The notes: a model not told the origin generated them from the letters alone. DNA of 64,000 bases from Colwellia sp. D2M02 (GCF_018860755.1 NZ_JAHKPW010000044.1:1-64000); one strand, 5' to 3'. Positions 1 to 11,148 are shown, numbered from the stretch's first letter. Numbers and translations: made by a program.

Positions 1-157
1 TAGTCCTGAACACCGTGTGTTCAGGGCGGAAATATCATGTTAACCGTAGGCTTCCCGATACGAGCCGGGCTTGCACAATAGCTAATAGTCAACTTCCTAA
101 GGTAAAACTTATCGGCTCAGGGACACTGTTCGCATACAAACACCCCAGAAGACATTT
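1..157 (-). ncRNA. ssrS: 6S RNA (partial, 3' end beyond window)
   Basis: 6S RNA binds the sigma-70 RNA polymerase holoenzyme by mimicking an open promoter. Read on the minus strand, positions 124-109 give GTCCCTGAGCCGATAA, nearly the conserved 5' block of enterobacterial 6S RNA (GTCCCCTGAGCCGATA). The expected central bulge and the GCCCGGC... stem follow. The gene lies just downstream of zapA on the same strand, the classic zapA-ssrS arrangement. The 5' end near 157 is estimated from the E. coli spacing. The 3' part of the closing stem is outside the window. Confidence 0.85.
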
Positions 158-317
158 TTAGTATAGCGAAAAATAAACCAGCCTATAAGTTTTTTTTGGT
201 AAAAAATGCTTAAATGTTGGCAAATTGGGCGTTATGTAGCTTTATTAAACTAAATAGAAAAAGAATACGCTTTACTAGTGAATAAATAGAAAAAGTGACA
301 GGTAACTAAATGAAAAA

Positions 318-626
318 TTAAGCACTTTTTTTATTGATAGGTGCTAGGGCTTGCTCAATAGTTGATTGTAAAAGAGCAATTTTTTCTTTATTTTCTTGCT
401 CTTGTGCAGCAAGCTTTTGCTGGGTTTGGAGTAGATCATTCGCTAAGTTTAGCGCTGTCATTAATAAGGTTTGCTCTGGCGTGCTAACCGTTTTACCTAG
501 CTTAGCTTTTGCTAAGCGCTCACTTAACTCGTGCGCAGCAGACAGCAAAGCCGTTTCTTGTCCGTGCGGACAAGCTACTTTAAGCTTGCGATCAACAATG
601 TTAATTTCTACGGTGCGTTGCGCCAT
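318..626 (-). CDS. zapA: Cell division protein ZapA
   Basis: ZapA is a small cytoplasmic protein that binds and bundles FtsZ filaments at the division ring. The protein is 102 aa when started at the ATG at 626 (MAQRTVEINIVDRKLKVACP). The reading frame stays open upstream to an ATG at 656, but family members start at this point. The N-terminal FtsZ-binding beta region is followed by a long helix (about residues 50-98) that forms the coiled-coil dimer. It sits between 6S RNA and the divergent ygfB, as in many gammaproteobacteria. Confidence 0.93.
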   Translation of the reverse strand: MAQRTVEINIVDRKLKVACPHGQETALLSAAHELSERLAKAKLGKTVSTPEQTLLMTALNLANDLLQTQQKLAAQEQENKEKIALLQSTIEQALAPINKKSA

Positions 627-815
627 GTGAGAAAAATTCCAATAATTATTATACATATAGCTATTAAATCCATTTTAATAGCATGATCAAGACGATCTCG
701 TCAATCATAACGAGGCTTAGCTTGTGATGCAAGTAAATGGCGACTTTTCTGTCACTTTAATAATAGCAATGTTAACATTGGCGTTATCTTTTTTTGTAAT
801 GATAGTGCGTAAACC

Positions 816-1418
816 ATGACCGACAATACTTCAAATAACTCCTTAGAAAATAACCAAATAGACTTTGCTACTATGCAAGCAATTATCACCACAGAAAATG
901 TTAAAGCACATGCAAGTGAAATTAATGGTGTATTAGCTGGGTTAATTTGTGCTGGTTTTGCCTTTGAAGATCAAAGTTATATTTCAATGCTTGATGACTT
1001 ATTTAATAGCGGTGACAGTTTCCCGAAAGCGGTTAAGTCAGCAATTAAACAAATGTATGCTGAGCTTTGGAGCAATATATTAGATGACAGCTACAGCTTT
1101 AGCTTGTTATTACCTGATGACGATGACTCTATTGCAGAGCGTGGCCACGCGTTAAGTGTTTGGGTACAAGGCTTTAATTTAGGTTTTGGTTTACAGCAAA
1201 AAGATAATCCTGTTGTTTCGGATGAAGTGAAAGAAGTGCTGAGCGATTTTAGTGAAATTGCTAACTTATCTGATGAAATGGACGAAGATGAAGACACTGA
1301 GCAAGCTTATTTTGAAATCAGTGAATATGTACGAATTTCAGCCCTACTATGTTTTAGTGAATTAGCCGTACCGCCATCGCGTGAACCGGCAAGCACAACT
1401 AATAGTACTATTCATTAA
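816..1418 (+). CDS. ygfB: UPF0149 family protein YgfB
   Basis: This is a 200-aa acidic protein of the UPF0149/YgfB family, an all-helical fold. In Pseudomonas YgfB is reported to modulate AmpDh3 expression, but its general role is poorly known. Typical family features seen here are the segment with GVLAGLICAG near residue 40, a central VWVQGFNLGFG motif and a C-terminal YVRISALL block. It is divergent from zapA and is followed 84 bp later by pepP, the conserved ygfB-pepP-ubiH-ubiI order. Confidence 0.92.
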   Translation: MTDNTSNNSLENNQIDFATMQAIITTENVKAHASEINGVLAGLICAGFAFEDQSYISMLDDLFNSGDSFPKAVKSAIKQMYAELWSNILDDSYSFSLLLPDDDDSIAERGHALSVWVQGFNLGFGLQQKDNPVVSDEVKEVLSDFSEIANLSDEMDEDEDTEQAYFEISEYVRISALLCFSELAVPPSREPASTTNSTIH

Positions 1419-1502
1419 GCGAGTTGATAATTGTTTAACAGATACACATTAACTAAACGATAAAAACAACCAATAAAAACGCGAATAAAAATAGGTAAAA
1501 TT

Positions 1503-2885
1503 ATGTCTTCATCAGCTACTTCATTAACTGAGTTAACGTTAACAGAGCTACCATTAACTGATTTTAAAAAGCACCGCGATGCTTTATTTTCGAAGTTACC
1601 AAATAACAGTATCACCTTAGTCAAAGCAGCTAAAGAAGTTACTCGTAGCAATGATACCGAGTTTGGTTTTTGCCAAAACAAAAACTTTTATTATCTTACC
1701 GGTTTTAATGAGCCTGATGCATTATTAGTACTGATCAAAAGTGAAGAGGGCGAGCAACAATCTATTTTATTTTCGTTACCCAAAGATGCTCATCATGAAA
1801 TATGGCATGGTCGTCGTATCGGCCAAGAAAAAGCCCAACAAGATTATGGTTTTGACCGTTGTTTTGAGGTAAGTGCAATTGATAGCCTAGTGCCCGAATA
1901 TTTAAATGGTAAGCAGCAAGTGTTTTTTGGCTTTGATGACAATGGTTTTGATAGTAATAGCTTTGCCGCGCAAGTATTTACTTGGTTAAAAACTGTTAGA
2001 GGCACCTTGCGTCAAGGCGGTCATGTACCCGAGCACTTAAGTGACGTTAACCCTATATTGGCCGACTTACGTGTAATCAAAAGCAGTAACGAAATTGCTT
2101 TAATGCGCCAAGCAAATGTTATTTCAGGCACTGCTCATCAACGCGCAATGAAACATTGTCAGGTGGGATTATTTGAATATCAAATTGAAGCCGAAATTCT
2201 TCATGAGTTTGCTTACCATAAAGCGCGTTATGCGGCATACGGAACCATTGTTGCTGGTGGCGATAATGCTAATATTTTGCATTACACCGACAACAGCGAC
2301 AGTTTAAAAAATAACGAATTATTATTAATTGATGCTGGCGGTGAGCTAGGCGGTTATGCTGCCGATATAACCCGAACCTTTCCTGTTAATGGTAAATTTA
2401 CGCCGGCGCAAAAAGCCATTTACCAGTTGGTACTCGGTGCTAAAAATTTAGCTGTTAATGCGATTAAACCGGGTGCTTGTTTTGCGCAGTTAAATAAAAT
2501 AACTAATGAGTTTTTAACTAACGGCTTGGTTGAGTTAGGTATTTTGTCTGGCGATATAGATAAATTGATAAGTGAAAAAGCAGTCAATGCTTATTTCATC
2601 CACGGTTTAGGGCACTGGTTAGGTTTAGATGTTCATGATGTTGGCGACTATTACATAAATGAGCATAAAGAACAGTTACGTGCATTTGAGCCTGGTATGG
2701 TGATGACTATTGAACCAGGTATTTATATTCCGCTTTCAGATACGAGTGTTGATGAAAAGTGGCGCGGTATTGGTGTACGCATTGAAGATAATATTGTTGT
2801 TACTGAGCAAGGGTTTGAAAATTTAACCACCCATGTGCCAGAAACAATTGCCGATATTGAAGCATTAATGGCAACTAACGACTAA
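1503..2885 (+). CDS. pepP: Xaa-Pro aminopeptidase II
   Basis: Aminopeptidase P is a cytoplasmic dimanganese enzyme that removes the N-terminal residue before a proline. The 460-aa protein has the AMP_N domain (about residues 10-150) and the pita-bread M24 domain. Metal ligands are visible in the motifs LLIDAGGELGGYAADITRTF, HGLGHWLGLDVHD, TIEPGIYIP and GVRIEDNIVVT. Length is close to the E. coli enzyme (441 aa), with a short Ser/Thr/Leu-rich N-terminal extension. It is the second gene of the ygfB-pepP-ubiH-ubiI cluster. Confidence 0.95.
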   Translation: MSSSATSLTELTLTELPLTDFKKHRDALFSKLPNNSITLVKAAKEVTRSNDTEFGFCQNKNFYYLTGFNEPDALLVLIKSEEGEQQSILFSLPKDAHHEIWHGRRIGQEKAQQDYGFDRCFEVSAIDSLVPEYLNGKQQVFFGFDDNGFDSNSFAAQVFTWLKTVRGTLRQGGHVPEHLSDVNPILADLRVIKSSNEIALMRQANVISGTAHQRAMKHCQVGLFEYQIEAEILHEFAYHKARYAAYGTIVAGGDNANILHYTDNSDSLKNNELLLIDAGGELGGYAADITRTFPVNGKFTPAQKAIYQLVLGAKNLAVNAIKPGACFAQLNKITNEFLTNGLVELGILSGDIDKLISEKAVNAYFIHGLGHWLGLDVHDVGDYYINEHKEQLRAFEPGMVMTIEPGIYIPLSDTSVDEKWRGIGVRIEDNIVVTEQGFENLTTHVPETIADIEALMATND

Positions 2886-3003
2886 TTAGCAGGCGCTATA
2901 AATTAATCGTTAATGAATGAGCGTGAGATCAAAGTTTTATCATGCGCGTTTTTTTATACTGTACCTATACAACGACTAGTGAAGTCAATTGATACATAGA
3001 AAT

Positions 3004-4278
3004 ATGAACCAACACAATCCACAATTTGATATTGTTATTTCTGGCGGCGGTTTGTCTGGTAGTTTACTAGCACTGAGTTTAAGTCAGTTGACCAAGGCCG
3101 ATGGCAGCTTGTTGTCTATTGCTATTGTTGAAGCTACTGCTTATTCGCCCAAAGCAGCGACATCAGCAACAACTCATCATAGCTCACCATTGTTTGATGA
3201 TCGTGTCTTAGCGCTATCTCATGGCAGCGCTGATTATTTAAAAAAAATCGGCGTGTGGTCATTATTACAAGCAGACGCTTGTGCAATTAAAAATATCGAT
3301 ATTTCAGATCGTGGTTACTCTGGCAAAGCCCGTATTGCAGCTAATGAATATGGCGTAAGTGCGTTAGGTTATGTCATTGATATGGCACTTATTGGTAACG
3401 CGCAATTACAGCGTTTAGCGCAATATTCTAACGTGACTTGGTTTAGTCCCGATACCATTGTTGATATTGAGTGGCGTGCCACTGAGCAAGTTACTGAAAA
3501 ATCTGTCAATCAAATTAGCGTTAAACTCAACTCCGGTACACAACTAAAAACGTCATTGTTACTTGCTTGTGACGGCGTTCAATCTCCTTGTCGTCAACTT
3601 GCTAATATTACTGTAAAAGAAAGCCACTATAATCAATCAGCAATTATTGCCAATGTTGCTACTGAGCATTTCCATCACTATAAAGCGTTTGAGCGCTTTA
3701 GTGAGTTTGGTCCTATTGCCATGCTGCCATTACCTTCATTAGTTAACCAACAAGGGCAGGGACGTTGTTCTTTAGTGTGGACATTACCACCTGAGCAGGC
3801 TGTTAATATTGCGTCACTTAGCGATGATGACTTTAAAACAGCGCTTGAATTAGCTTTTGGTAGTTGGCTTGGCAGTATTACTCAAGTAGGAAAACGTAGT
3901 GTTTATCCGCTTAAATTATTGCAAGCAGAGCAACAAACCTATCATCGTATGGCGCTGGTTGGCAATGCCTCACATACTATTCATCCTATAGCAGGTCAGG
4001 GTTTTAATTTAGGTTTGCGTGATGTCAAAGTAATGAGTGAACTTATTGCCCAAGCGCTTGCTTCACAAAAAGATATTGGCTCATTTGCGTTATTACAGCA
4101 ATACCAACAAAGCCGAGCGAATGACCAACAACAAGTGATCAACTTAACGGACTCACTAGTTACCTTATTTTCAAATACGTTAACCCCGTGTGTTATTGGA
4201 CGAAATATCGGTTTGCAGGCGCTCAATGTGATAGCGCCATTTAAAAATGCGTTAGTTAAGAAAACTATGGGTTACTAA
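3004..4278 (+). CDS. ubiH: 2-octaprenyl-6-methoxyphenol hydroxylase
   Basis: UbiH is a FAD-dependent monooxygenase of ubiquinone biosynthesis that hydroxylates C4 of the ring and works in the cytosolic Ubi complex. The ATG at 3004 (MNQHNPQFDIVISGGG) is chosen. An in-frame TTG at 2989 adds five residues but looks weaker. The Rossmann dinucleotide motif ISGGGLSGSLLALSL is at the N-terminus, DDRVLALSHGS is near residue 65, and the C-terminal FAD signature reads GNASHTIHPIAGQGFNLG, with the GNA variant typical of UbiH. The paralogue ubiI follows. Confidence 0.92.
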   Translation: MNQHNPQFDIVISGGGLSGSLLALSLSQLTKADGSLLSIAIVEATAYSPKAATSATTHHSSPLFDDRVLALSHGSADYLKKIGVWSLLQADACAIKNIDISDRGYSGKARIAANEYGVSALGYVIDMALIGNAQLQRLAQYSNVTWFSPDTIVDIEWRATEQVTEKSVNQISVKLNSGTQLKTSLLLACDGVQSPCRQLANITVKESHYNQSAIIANVATEHFHHYKAFERFSEFGPIAMLPLPSLVNQQGQGRCSLVWTLPPEQAVNIASLSDDDFKTALELAFGSWLGSITQVGKRSVYPLKLLQAEQQTYHRMALVGNASHTIHPIAGQGFNLGLRDVKVMSELIAQALASQKDIGSFALLQQYQQSRANDQQQVINLTDSLVTLFSNTLTPCVIGRNIGLQALNVIAPFKNALVKKTMGY

Positions 4279-4414
4279 TATTAGGTTTAATTTATAGTTA
4301 AATTGCGTTTAACTTACGCTTATTTTACGTTTTAATTACCTGCGAATTAACAGTAAATCAGCGTTTGATAAAATAGAACGTCAGTGGCGTAGCTACATTT
4401 AAAAAGAGAAAAAC

Positions 4415-5671
4415 ATGCAAAAATTTGATGTCTTAATTGTTGGCGCCGGTATGGTTGGCCTAACACTGGCTTTAGCGCTACGTAAAAATAGTCAACTGAG
4501 TGTAGCAATTACCGACACTACCCCGTTAGCTCAAATAGACAACGAACACGATGTTCGGGTGAGTGCTATCAATATTGCGAGTAAAAACATTTTCGACAAC
4601 CTTGGCATCTGGTCTGAAATTTCACAAAATCGTCATCAAGCCTATCAACATATGCATGTGTGGGATAAAGCGAGTGGCGGTAAACTCGACTTTTGTGCCA
4701 GCGATGGTGATACTTTTCCTCCGCAAGACCATTTAGGCTGGATCATCGAAAACAAAGTGATCCGTCATGCGCTTTGGCAAAAAGCTCAAGCTGATGAAGG
4801 GATTAGTTTTTTTACTGACAGTAAATTAGCCAGTATTGCTGTGGGCGACAGTGAAGTATTTGCCAGCTTTGCTGCTCCTGAAAACCTTAACGCAGGAAAC
4901 TCTGCTCCGAGTATGCCTATTTTAGCTAAGTTATTGGTTGGTGCCGACGGTGCTAACTCTTGGGTTAGGCAGCAAATAGACATGGAAATGTTCTTTAAAG
5001 ATTATGATCATCACGCCATTGTTGGCACAGTAAAATGCCCGCAAGGTCATCAAAATACCGCATGGCAAGTATTTCTAGAGTCGGGACCATTAGCTTTTTT
5101 ACCCCTTGAAAGTGAACATAATGATTTATGCTCTATTGTTTATTCAACCTCACCCGATGAAGCGCAGCGCTTAGTTAATAGTAACAAAGTTGAGTTTGCT
5201 AAAGCGTTAACAGCGGCCAGTGATGGTAAGTTAGGTGATATTGAATTAGTGAGCGAGCGTTTTACTTATCCGCTAACCATGCGTTTGGTACAAAATTTTG
5301 TTAAAGATCGCGTTATTTTAATTGGCGACGCAGCTCACACTATTCATCCTTTAGCAGGCCAAGGCGTTAATTTAGGTTTGCTTGATGCGATTGCGCTTGT
5401 TGATACCTTATGTGCCCAGCCAACAAATGAGCTAGCTAATGCTCAAGCATTAAAAGCGTTTGCGCGCTGGCGCAAAAGTGAAGCCAGTGAAATGATTGCT
5501 GCTATGGCCGCCATTAAAGAAATGTTCGCGCCAAAACCTGCGCCATTAGCGCTTATACGGGGTTTGGGGATGAATATACTGAACCATGTTGCGCCAGTAA
5601 AAAACACCTTTATCAGCCAAGCATTAGGAATAAAAGATAACCTGCCGAGCATGGCGTATAAAATACAGTAA
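4415..5671 (+). CDS. ubiI: Ubiquinone biosynthesis FAD hydroxylase UbiI (VisC)
   Basis: UbiI hydroxylates C5 of the ubiquinone precursor ring under aerobic conditions. The 418-aa protein is a paralogue of the preceding UbiH. It has the N-terminal FAD motif VGAGMVGLTLALAL, the family block DVRVSAINIAS near residue 47, and the C-terminal GDAAHTIHPLAGQGVNLG. A plain AAAGAGAAA ribosome binding site precedes the ATG. Its position directly after ubiH supports UbiI rather than UbiF. No related regulatory signal is seen in the 136-bp gap before it. Confidence 0.9.
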   Translation: MQKFDVLIVGAGMVGLTLALALRKNSQLSVAITDTTPLAQIDNEHDVRVSAINIASKNIFDNLGIWSEISQNRHQAYQHMHVWDKASGGKLDFCASDGDTFPPQDHLGWIIENKVIRHALWQKAQADEGISFFTDSKLASIAVGDSEVFASFAAPENLNAGNSAPSMPILAKLLVGADGANSWVRQQIDMEMFFKDYDHHAIVGTVKCPQGHQNTAWQVFLESGPLAFLPLESEHNDLCSIVYSTSPDEAQRLVNSNKVEFAKALTAASDGKLGDIELVSERFTYPLTMRLVQNFVKDRVILIGDAAHTIHPLAGQGVNLGLLDAIALVDTLCAQPTNELANAQALKAFARWRKSEASEMIAAMAAIKEMFAPKPAPLALIRGLGMNILNHVAPVKNTFISQALGIKDNLPSMAYKIQ

Positions 5672-5888
5672 ATAATTTTCAGCGCTTTATTTGTTCGGTT
5701 AACATTTACAAGCTTTGTAGTTGTTTTTTATTTTTAAAACTGCTTTTAATTAAAATTTTATTCGGGTTAGTTGTTTTAGTTGGGTTTATATTTTATTGAG
5801 CGCTCATTTGTTGTTGAATCAACATCTGCTGAGCGCTATAATCGAGCACAATTGAACACGTAACGTTGTTAACTTTTAGGTGAAACAC

Positions 5889-6992
5889 ATGACAAATAAA
5901 ACCGTATTACATGCTAAGCATTTAGAATCAAACGCTAAAATGGTTGATTTTTATGGCTGGGAAATGCCAATTAACTATGGTTCACAAATTGAAGAGCATC
6001 ACGCTGTTCGTCAAAATGCAGGTATGTTTGATGTTTCACACATGACCATTGTTGACGTACAAGGTGCTGACGCTAAAGAATTTTTACGTTATTTAGTGAT
6101 TAACGACGTTGCTAAGTTAACGGTTGCAGGTAAAGCACTTTACACTGGCATGTTAAATGAAGAAGCTGGCGTTATTGATGACTTAATCATTTACTTCTTC
6201 TCAGATACCGATTATCGCTTAGTGGTAAACTCAGCAACACGCGAAAAAGATTTAGCGTGGATGAATAAACAATCAGCAGGTTTCGATATTACCATTACTG
6301 AGCGTCCTGAGTACGGCATGATTGCTGTGCAAGGCCCACAAGCTAAAGCGAAAGTAGCTAACTTATTAAACGATGCTGAAACAGCAGCCGTTGATGGTAT
6401 GAAACCATTTTTTGGTGTACAAGTAGGCGATTTATTTATCGCTACAACGGGCTACACTGGTGAAGACGGTTACGAAATTATTGTGCCTGATAGCGCTGCT
6501 GAAGAGTTTTGGCAAAAACTATTAGACCAAGGCGTAGTACCTTGTGGTTTAGGTGCTCGTGATACCTTACGTTTAGAAGCAGGTATGAACCTTTACGGTT
6601 TAGATATGGACGAAAGCGTTTCACCATTAGCTGCTAACATGGCGTGGACTATTAGCTGGGAGCCTGAAGATCGTGACTTTATTGGTCGTGCAGCACTTAC
6701 CGCGCAAAAAGAAGCGGGCGATCAGCCTAAACTTGTTGGCTTAGTACTTGAAGAAAAAGGTGTGCTGCGCACAGGTCAGAAGATTATTACTGAACTTGGC
6801 GAAGGTCCTCTTTTCGAAGGAATCATTACCTCAGGTACTTTCTCTCCAACATTAGAGCACAGCGTTGCATTAGCACGTGTGCCGCGTAGTGTTAAAGTAG
6901 GCGATACTGTTGAAGTAGAAATGCGTAAAAAATTAGTAAAAGTTACGGTAACTAAGCCAAGCTTTGTACGTAACGGCAAAAAAGTTTTCTAA
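5889..6992 (+). CDS. gcvT: Glycine cleavage T protein (aminomethyltransferase)
   Basis: The T protein transfers the methylene group from aminomethyl-lipoyl GcvH to tetrahydrofolate and releases ammonia. The ATG at 5889 is chosen because AGGTG (5879-5883) sits at correct spacing. A GTG at 5880 is in frame. The 367-aa protein shows [24 protein letters not shown] near the start, FDVSHM, and the folate-binding [10 protein letters not shown]. It begins the gcvT-gcvH-gcvP set. The upstream gap holds AGCGCT palindromes but no recognisable glycine riboswitch. Confidence 0.95.
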   Translation: MTNKTVLHAKHLESNAKMVDFYGWEMPINYGSQIEEHHAVRQNAGMFDVSHMTIVDVQGADAKEFLRYLVINDVAKLTVAGKALYTGMLNEEAGVIDDLIIYFFSDTDYRLVVNSATREKDLAWMNKQSAGFDITITERPEYGMIAVQGPQAKAKVANLLNDAETAAVDGMKPFFGVQVGDLFIATTGYTGEDGYEIIVPDSAAEEFWQKLLDQGVVPCGLGARDTLRLEAGMNLYGLDMDESVSPLAANMAWTISWEPEDRDFIGRAALTAQKEAGDQPKLVGLVLEEKGVLRTGQKIITELGEGPLFEGIITSGTFSPTLEHSVALARVPRSVKVGDTVEVEMRKKLVKVTVTKPSFVRNGKKVF

Positions 6993-7168
6993 ATTCGTCT
7001 CCTTGAAATAATAGCAATACCATGTAACCGCTTAAATAATTAAGCGGTTAGTTTGGCCACTCAAATACGGTACTGCAATTTCAATTATTTAGGATTTATA
7101 CTATTATCTAATAGTTTTTGTGCGATAAAAATTTACATAAATTAAAAAATTACATTAGGAAAATTAAA

Positions 7169-7558
7169 ATGAGCAACATCCCTTCAGAGTTAAAATACGT
7201 AACATCACACGAATGGGTTCGCGTTGAAAGCGACGGTATCGTTACTGTAGGTATTACTGAGCATGCGCAAGGCCTTTTAGGCGACATGGTATTTGTTGAA
7301 TTACCAGACGTTGGCGATGCAATTACAACAGGCGACGATGTTGCTGTTGCAGAATCTGTGAAAGCAGCTTCTGATATTTATGCTCCAGTTTCAGGTGAAG
7401 TTGTTGAAATTAACGAAGAATTAGAAGACTCACCAGAGCTAGTTAACTCTGACGCATTTGGTGACGGTTGGTTATTTAAAGTTAAGTTAGACGATGCAAG
7501 CGAGTTAGAAAGCTTACTTGATGCCGAAGGTTACGCTAACTCTATCGACGAAGATTAA
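7169..7558 (+). CDS. gcvH: Glycine cleavage H protein (lipoyl carrier)
   Basis: GcvH carries the aminomethyl group on a lipoyl-lysine between the P, T and L proteins. The ATG at 7169 with upstream TAGGAAA gives 129 aa, the usual family size; the frame also stays open upstream to 7118. The lipoyl site is Lys65 in [12 protein letters not shown]. The C-terminus is acidic. It lies 176 bp after gcvT and 326 bp before gcvP, so the three genes may not be one tightly coupled operon. Confidence 0.95.
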   Translation: MSNIPSELKYVTSHEWVRVESDGIVTVGITEHAQGLLGDMVFVELPDVGDAITTGDDVAVAESVKAASDIYAPVSGEVVEINEELEDSPELVNSDAFGDGWLFKVKLDDASELESLLDAEGYANSIDED

Positions 7559-7704
7559 TTTTCGTTTTTAGCGTTGTTAATCAACTTTAGTCGGCATTGT
7601 TGACGTTATTGGTTTTGTCACTTAGTAGTGTTCGTACACTAAGCTCTAACGCCAAGTAACTTAACAGCTTTGCCTACAGACTGATTACCTTAGCTAAAAA
7701 ACTT

Positions 7705-7740
7705 AAAGCCTCCAACTGTTTACGTTTGAGGCTTTCTTTT
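7705..7740 (+). terminator. Rho-independent terminator after gcvH
   Basis: AAAGCCTC at 7705-7712 pairs with GAGGCTTT at 7728-7735, and the stem extends inward past one mismatch. CTTTTATT follows. It lies about 150 bp after gcvH and 145 bp before gcvP, which suggests gcvP has its own promoter. The rest of the 7559-7884 gap shows no ORF or riboswitch that I recognise. Confidence 0.7.
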
Positions 7741-7884
7741 ATTCTACTGGAATAAAAGAGCCCAGTATTATTACGCCAAACGGTAATAACATCACCCTCG
7801 ACATTTATTGGCGAGAATGACCACGTTAACGTTTGCAGCTATTTTTAAATTTACGTAATTTACCTACAATTAAGTGAAACTGTT

Positions 7885-10797
7885 ATGACCTCAAAAGCAA
7901 CTGTTAGCTCATTATCTGAGTTAGAACAAACTCAAGATTTTATTCGCCGCCACATTGGCCCAAGCGAAGCACAAACAACTGCCATGTTAAACGACATTGG
8001 CGCAGAATCTGTTGATGCCCTAATTGATGAAATTGTACCCAGCGATATTCGTTTAGCTGACCTTCCAAACATCGAAGAAAGCAAAACAGAAGTAAAAGCA
8101 TTAGCTGACTTAAAAGCAGTTGCTAGCTTAAATAAAGTTAACGACACTTACATTGGTTTAGGTTACTACGGCACCTTAACCCCTAACGTTATTTTACGTA
8201 ACGTGTTAGAAAATCCAGGCTGGTACACAGCGTATACGCCTTACCAACCAGAAATTGCGCAAGGTCGTTTAGAGTCATTATTAAACTATCAACAAATGTG
8301 TTTAGACCTTACTGGTTTAGACCTAGCATCAGCTTCATTACTTGATGAAGCAACTGCAGCCGCTGAAGCAATGGCGCTAGCAAAACGCGTATCTAAAAAC
8401 AAAAAATCAAACTTATTCTTTATTTCATCTGATGTTTACCCACAAACAATCGACGTGGTAAAACAACGCGCCGAAATGTTTGATTTTGACATTATTGTAG
8501 CACCAGCAGACGACGTAGTTAATCACGACGTATTTGGCGCACTTTTACAGTACCCAAGCGCAACAGGTGAAGTACGTGATATTTCAGAGCTAATTGCCAA
8601 AGTTCACGAGAAAAAAGGCATTGTTGCCGTAGCTGCCGACATCATGAGCTTAGTGTTATTAAAAGCACCAGGTGAGTTAGGCGCTGATGCTGTTATCGGT
8701 TCAACGCAACGTTTTGGCGTACCAATGGGTTACGGTGGTCCTCACGCAGCATTTTTTACAACCTCAGATAAATACAAGCGCTCTTTACCAGGTCGTATTA
8801 TTGGTGTTTCTAAAGATACGCGCGGTAACAATGCATTACGTATGGCAATGCAAACACGTGAGCAACACATTCGTCGTGAAAAAGCTAACTCAAACATTTG
8901 TACCGCTCAAGTATTATTAGCGAACATGGCAGCGTTTTACGCAGTTTACCATGGCCCTAAAGGCTTAAAAGTTATTGCTAATCGTATTCACCGTTTAGCT
9001 GATATTTTATGTTTAGGTACGGCATCTAAAGGCTTAACGGCTGTTCATGCTAACTACTTTGACACATTAACATTTAACCTAGATGCTATTGACGGCTTTA
9101 GTAAAGACGAAATCGTAGCACGTGCATTGGCAGCAAGCGCTAACTTGCGTACTGACGTTGACGGTCAAATCAGCATTTCACTTGATGAAACAACAACGCG
9201 TGAAAACATTGCTACGTTGTTCGACATTTTATTAGGCGAAGGGCATGGTTTAGACGTTGCCGCTTTAGACCAGCAAGTTATTGATTGTGGTCACTCGTCA
9301 ATTCCAGCGTCATTAGTACGTGAGTCTGAAATACTAACGCACCCAGTATTTAACTCATACCACAGCGAAACAGAAATGCTTCGTTATATCAAAAAACTTG
9401 AGAACAAAGATTTAGCATTGAACCACTCAATGATTTCTTTAGGCTCTTGTACCATGAAGTTAAATGCAACTGCGCAGATGATCCCAGTATCATGGCCTGA
9501 ATTTGCAAATATGCACCCATTTGCACCTGTTGACCAAGCACAAGGTTACAAGCAAATGATTGACGAACTAGCTGACTGGTTAGTTGAATTAACAGGCTAC
9601 GACAAAATGTCGATGCAACCTAACTCAGGTGCACAAGGTGAATACGCAGGCTTAATTTCAATTGTTAAGTATCACCAAAGCCGTGGCGATTCACACCGTA
9701 ACATTTGTTTAATTCCATCTTCTGCACACGGTACTAACCCTGCAACAGCGCAAATGGTTGGTTTAAAAGTGGTTGTGGTTGATTGTGATAAAGAAGGTAA
9801 CGTTGACATGGCCGACTTAACAGCAAAAGCTGAAGAGTTACGTGACAACCTAGCATGTATCATGATCACATACCCGTCTACGCACGGTGTATACGAAACA
9901 ACTATTGCAGAAATTTGTAATATTATTCATGACAACGGCGGCCAAGTTTACCTTGATGGCGCGAACATGAACGCACAAGTTGGTTTAACATCACCAGGTC
10001 ATATTGGCGCTGATGTTTCACATCTTAACTTACATAAAACTTTCGCTATTCCACACGGTGGTGGCGGCCCAGGTATGGGCCCTATCGGCGTTAAAGCGCA
10101 TTTAGCACCATTTTTACCTGATCACGCATTAATCAACGTAGGTGAAGAAACCAAAGGTAATGGCGCGGTATCTGCTGCACCATTTGGTAGCGCAGGTATC
10201 TTATGTATCTCTTACCTTTACGTAGCAATGCTAGGTAAAAAAGGCGTAACTGATGCAAGTAAATTTGCCATCACTAACGCTAACTACATGGCGAGCAAGT
10301 TAAGCCAACATTACCCGTTGTTATACACAGGTAAAAACGGCCGTGTTGCACACGAATGTATTATTGACCTACGTCCGCTTAAAGCAACCTCAGGTATTAC
10401 TGAAGTTGATATTGCTAAGCGTTTAATTGACTACGGTTTCCATGCGCCAACCATGTCGTTCCCAGTAGCGGGCACGTTCATGATTGAACCAACTGAATCT
10501 GAGTCTAAAGTTGAATTAGACCGTTTCATTGAAGCAATGACTTGTATTCGTGATGAAGTACGTAAAGTTGAGTCAGGTGAGTGGGAACTAAACAATAACC
10601 CATTACAAAATGCACCGCATACACTAGCGGATATTACTGATGTTTGGGATCGTGGTTACACGGTTGCCGAAGCAGTATTCCCAGTACCAGCTGCGGCAGC
10701 TAACAAATTCTGGCCAACGGTTAACCGTATTGATGATGTATACGGGGATCGTAATTTGATTTGTTCATGTCCTCCGATTGATAGTTATGTTGATTAG
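7885..10797 (+). CDS. gcvP: Glycine dehydrogenase (decarboxylating), P protein
   Basis: GcvP is the PLP-dependent decarboxylase of the glycine cleavage system and loads the aminomethyl group onto GcvH. The 970-aa single-chain form fuses the alpha and beta halves, as in other gammaproteobacteria (E. coli 957 aa). The PLP lysine is Lys718 in [19 protein letters not shown]. Other landmarks are [20 protein letters not shown] near residue 92 and [15 protein letters not shown] near 515. Codon use is regular and highly expressed in style. A strong terminator follows. Confidence 0.97.
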   Translation: MTSKATVSSLSELEQTQDFIRRHIGPSEAQTTAMLNDIGAESVDALIDEIVPSDIRLADLPNIEESKTEVKALADLKAVASLNKVNDTYIGLGYYGTLTPNVILRNVLENPGWYTAYTPYQPEIAQGRLESLLNYQQMCLDLTGLDLASASLLDEATAAAEAMALAKRVSKNKKSNLFFISSDVYPQTIDVVKQRAEMFDFDIIVAPADDVVNHDVFGALLQYPSATGEVRDISELIAKVHEKKGIVAVAADIMSLVLLKAPGELGADAVIGSTQRFGVPMGYGGPHAAFFTTSDKYKRSLPGRIIGVSKDTRGNNALRMAMQTREQHIRREKANSNICTAQVLLANMAAFYAVYHGPKGLKVIANRIHRLADILCLGTASKGLTAVHANYFDTLTFNLDAIDGFSKDEIVARALAASANLRTDVDGQISISLDETTTRENIATLFDILLGEGHGLDVAALDQQVIDCGHSSIPASLVRESEILTHPVFNSYHSETEMLRYIKKLENKDLALNHSMISLGSCTMKLNATAQMIPVSWPEFANMHPFAPVDQAQGYKQMIDELADWLVELTGYDKMSMQPNSGAQGEYAGLISIVKYHQSRGDSHRNICLIPSSAHGTNPATAQMVGLKVVVVDCDKEGNVDMADLTAKAEELRDNLACIMITYPSTHGVYETTIAEICNIIHDNGGQVYLDGANMNAQVGLTSPGHIGADVSHLNLHKTFAIPHGGGGPGMGPIGVKAHLAPFLPDHALINVGEETKGNGAVSAAPFGSAGILCISYLYVAMLGKKGVTDASKFAITNANYMASKLSQHYPLLYTGKNGRVAHECIIDLRPLKATSGITEVDIAKRLIDYGFHAPTMSFPVAGTFMIEPTESESKVELDRFIEAMTCIRDEVRKVESGEWELNNNPLQNAPHTLADITDVWDRGYTVAEAVFPVPAAAANKFWPTVNRIDDVYGDRNLICSCPPIDSYVD

Positions 10798-10820
10798 TTA
10801 ACTGATTGATATGGAATGAT

Positions 10821-10850
10821 AAAAAGCGAGCTAAGGCTCGCTTTTTTTGT
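10821..10850. terminator. Bidirectional terminator between gcvP and the retron cassette
   Basis: AAAAAGCGAGC and GCTCGCTTTTTTT (10821-10848) form a hairpin with T tracts in both directions. It can end gcvP on the plus strand and the RT/cold-shock transcript on the minus strand, and it marks the left border of the accessory cassette. Confidence 0.8.
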
Positions 10851-10926
10851 TTTTATTGATTAATGTAGGTTCTGGCAGAATGTAGCAGGGCGCTTATTTT
10901 CGTTATCTCATGTTTAATATGGCTAA

Positions 10927-11148
10927 TTAAGCTTGGGCTATCAACTCTAGCTTATATGCTCTTGGCCCCTTAGGCTTCATCTGTATTTCAAACTTTACGT
11001 TGTCTCCAACTGTTGGTTCGAATCCTAAATCAGGTAGTTCATCAAAAAGAAAAAATACGTCTTTTCCTTTCTTCCGCCTGATAAAACCTAGCCCACGGAA
11101 TGGGTCGTACATATTAATAATACCTATATCTTCATTTGTATTAGCCAT
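10927..11148 (-). CDS. Cold-shock-domain protein, retron-associated
   Basis: This is a 73-aa protein with a single OB-fold cold-shock domain that is expected to bind RNA or ssDNA. The RNP1-like motif is GLGFIRRK (residues 19-26) and the RNP2-like motif is VFFLFDEL (31-38). It diverges from housekeeping CspA proteins in having a basic RRKKGK loop and the C-terminal KPKGPRAYKLELIAQA. Its ATG lies inside the end of the RT gene (ATGGCTAA, 8-nt overlap), so the two are translationally coupled. Coupling suggests it is the partner or effector of the RT, not a general cold-shock protein. I recall a retron class defined by such a cold-shock partner (type V, I believe), but this needs confirmation. Confidence 0.85.
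   Translation of the reverse strand: MANTNEDIGIINMYDPFRGLGFIRRKKGKDVFFLFDELPDLGFEPTVGDNVKFEIQMKPKGPRAYKLELIAQA

Noticed and set aside
5672-5888. Glycine riboswitch before gcvT
   Set aside because: No tandem aptamer sequence is visible; only AGCGCT palindromes and AT-rich sequence are present.
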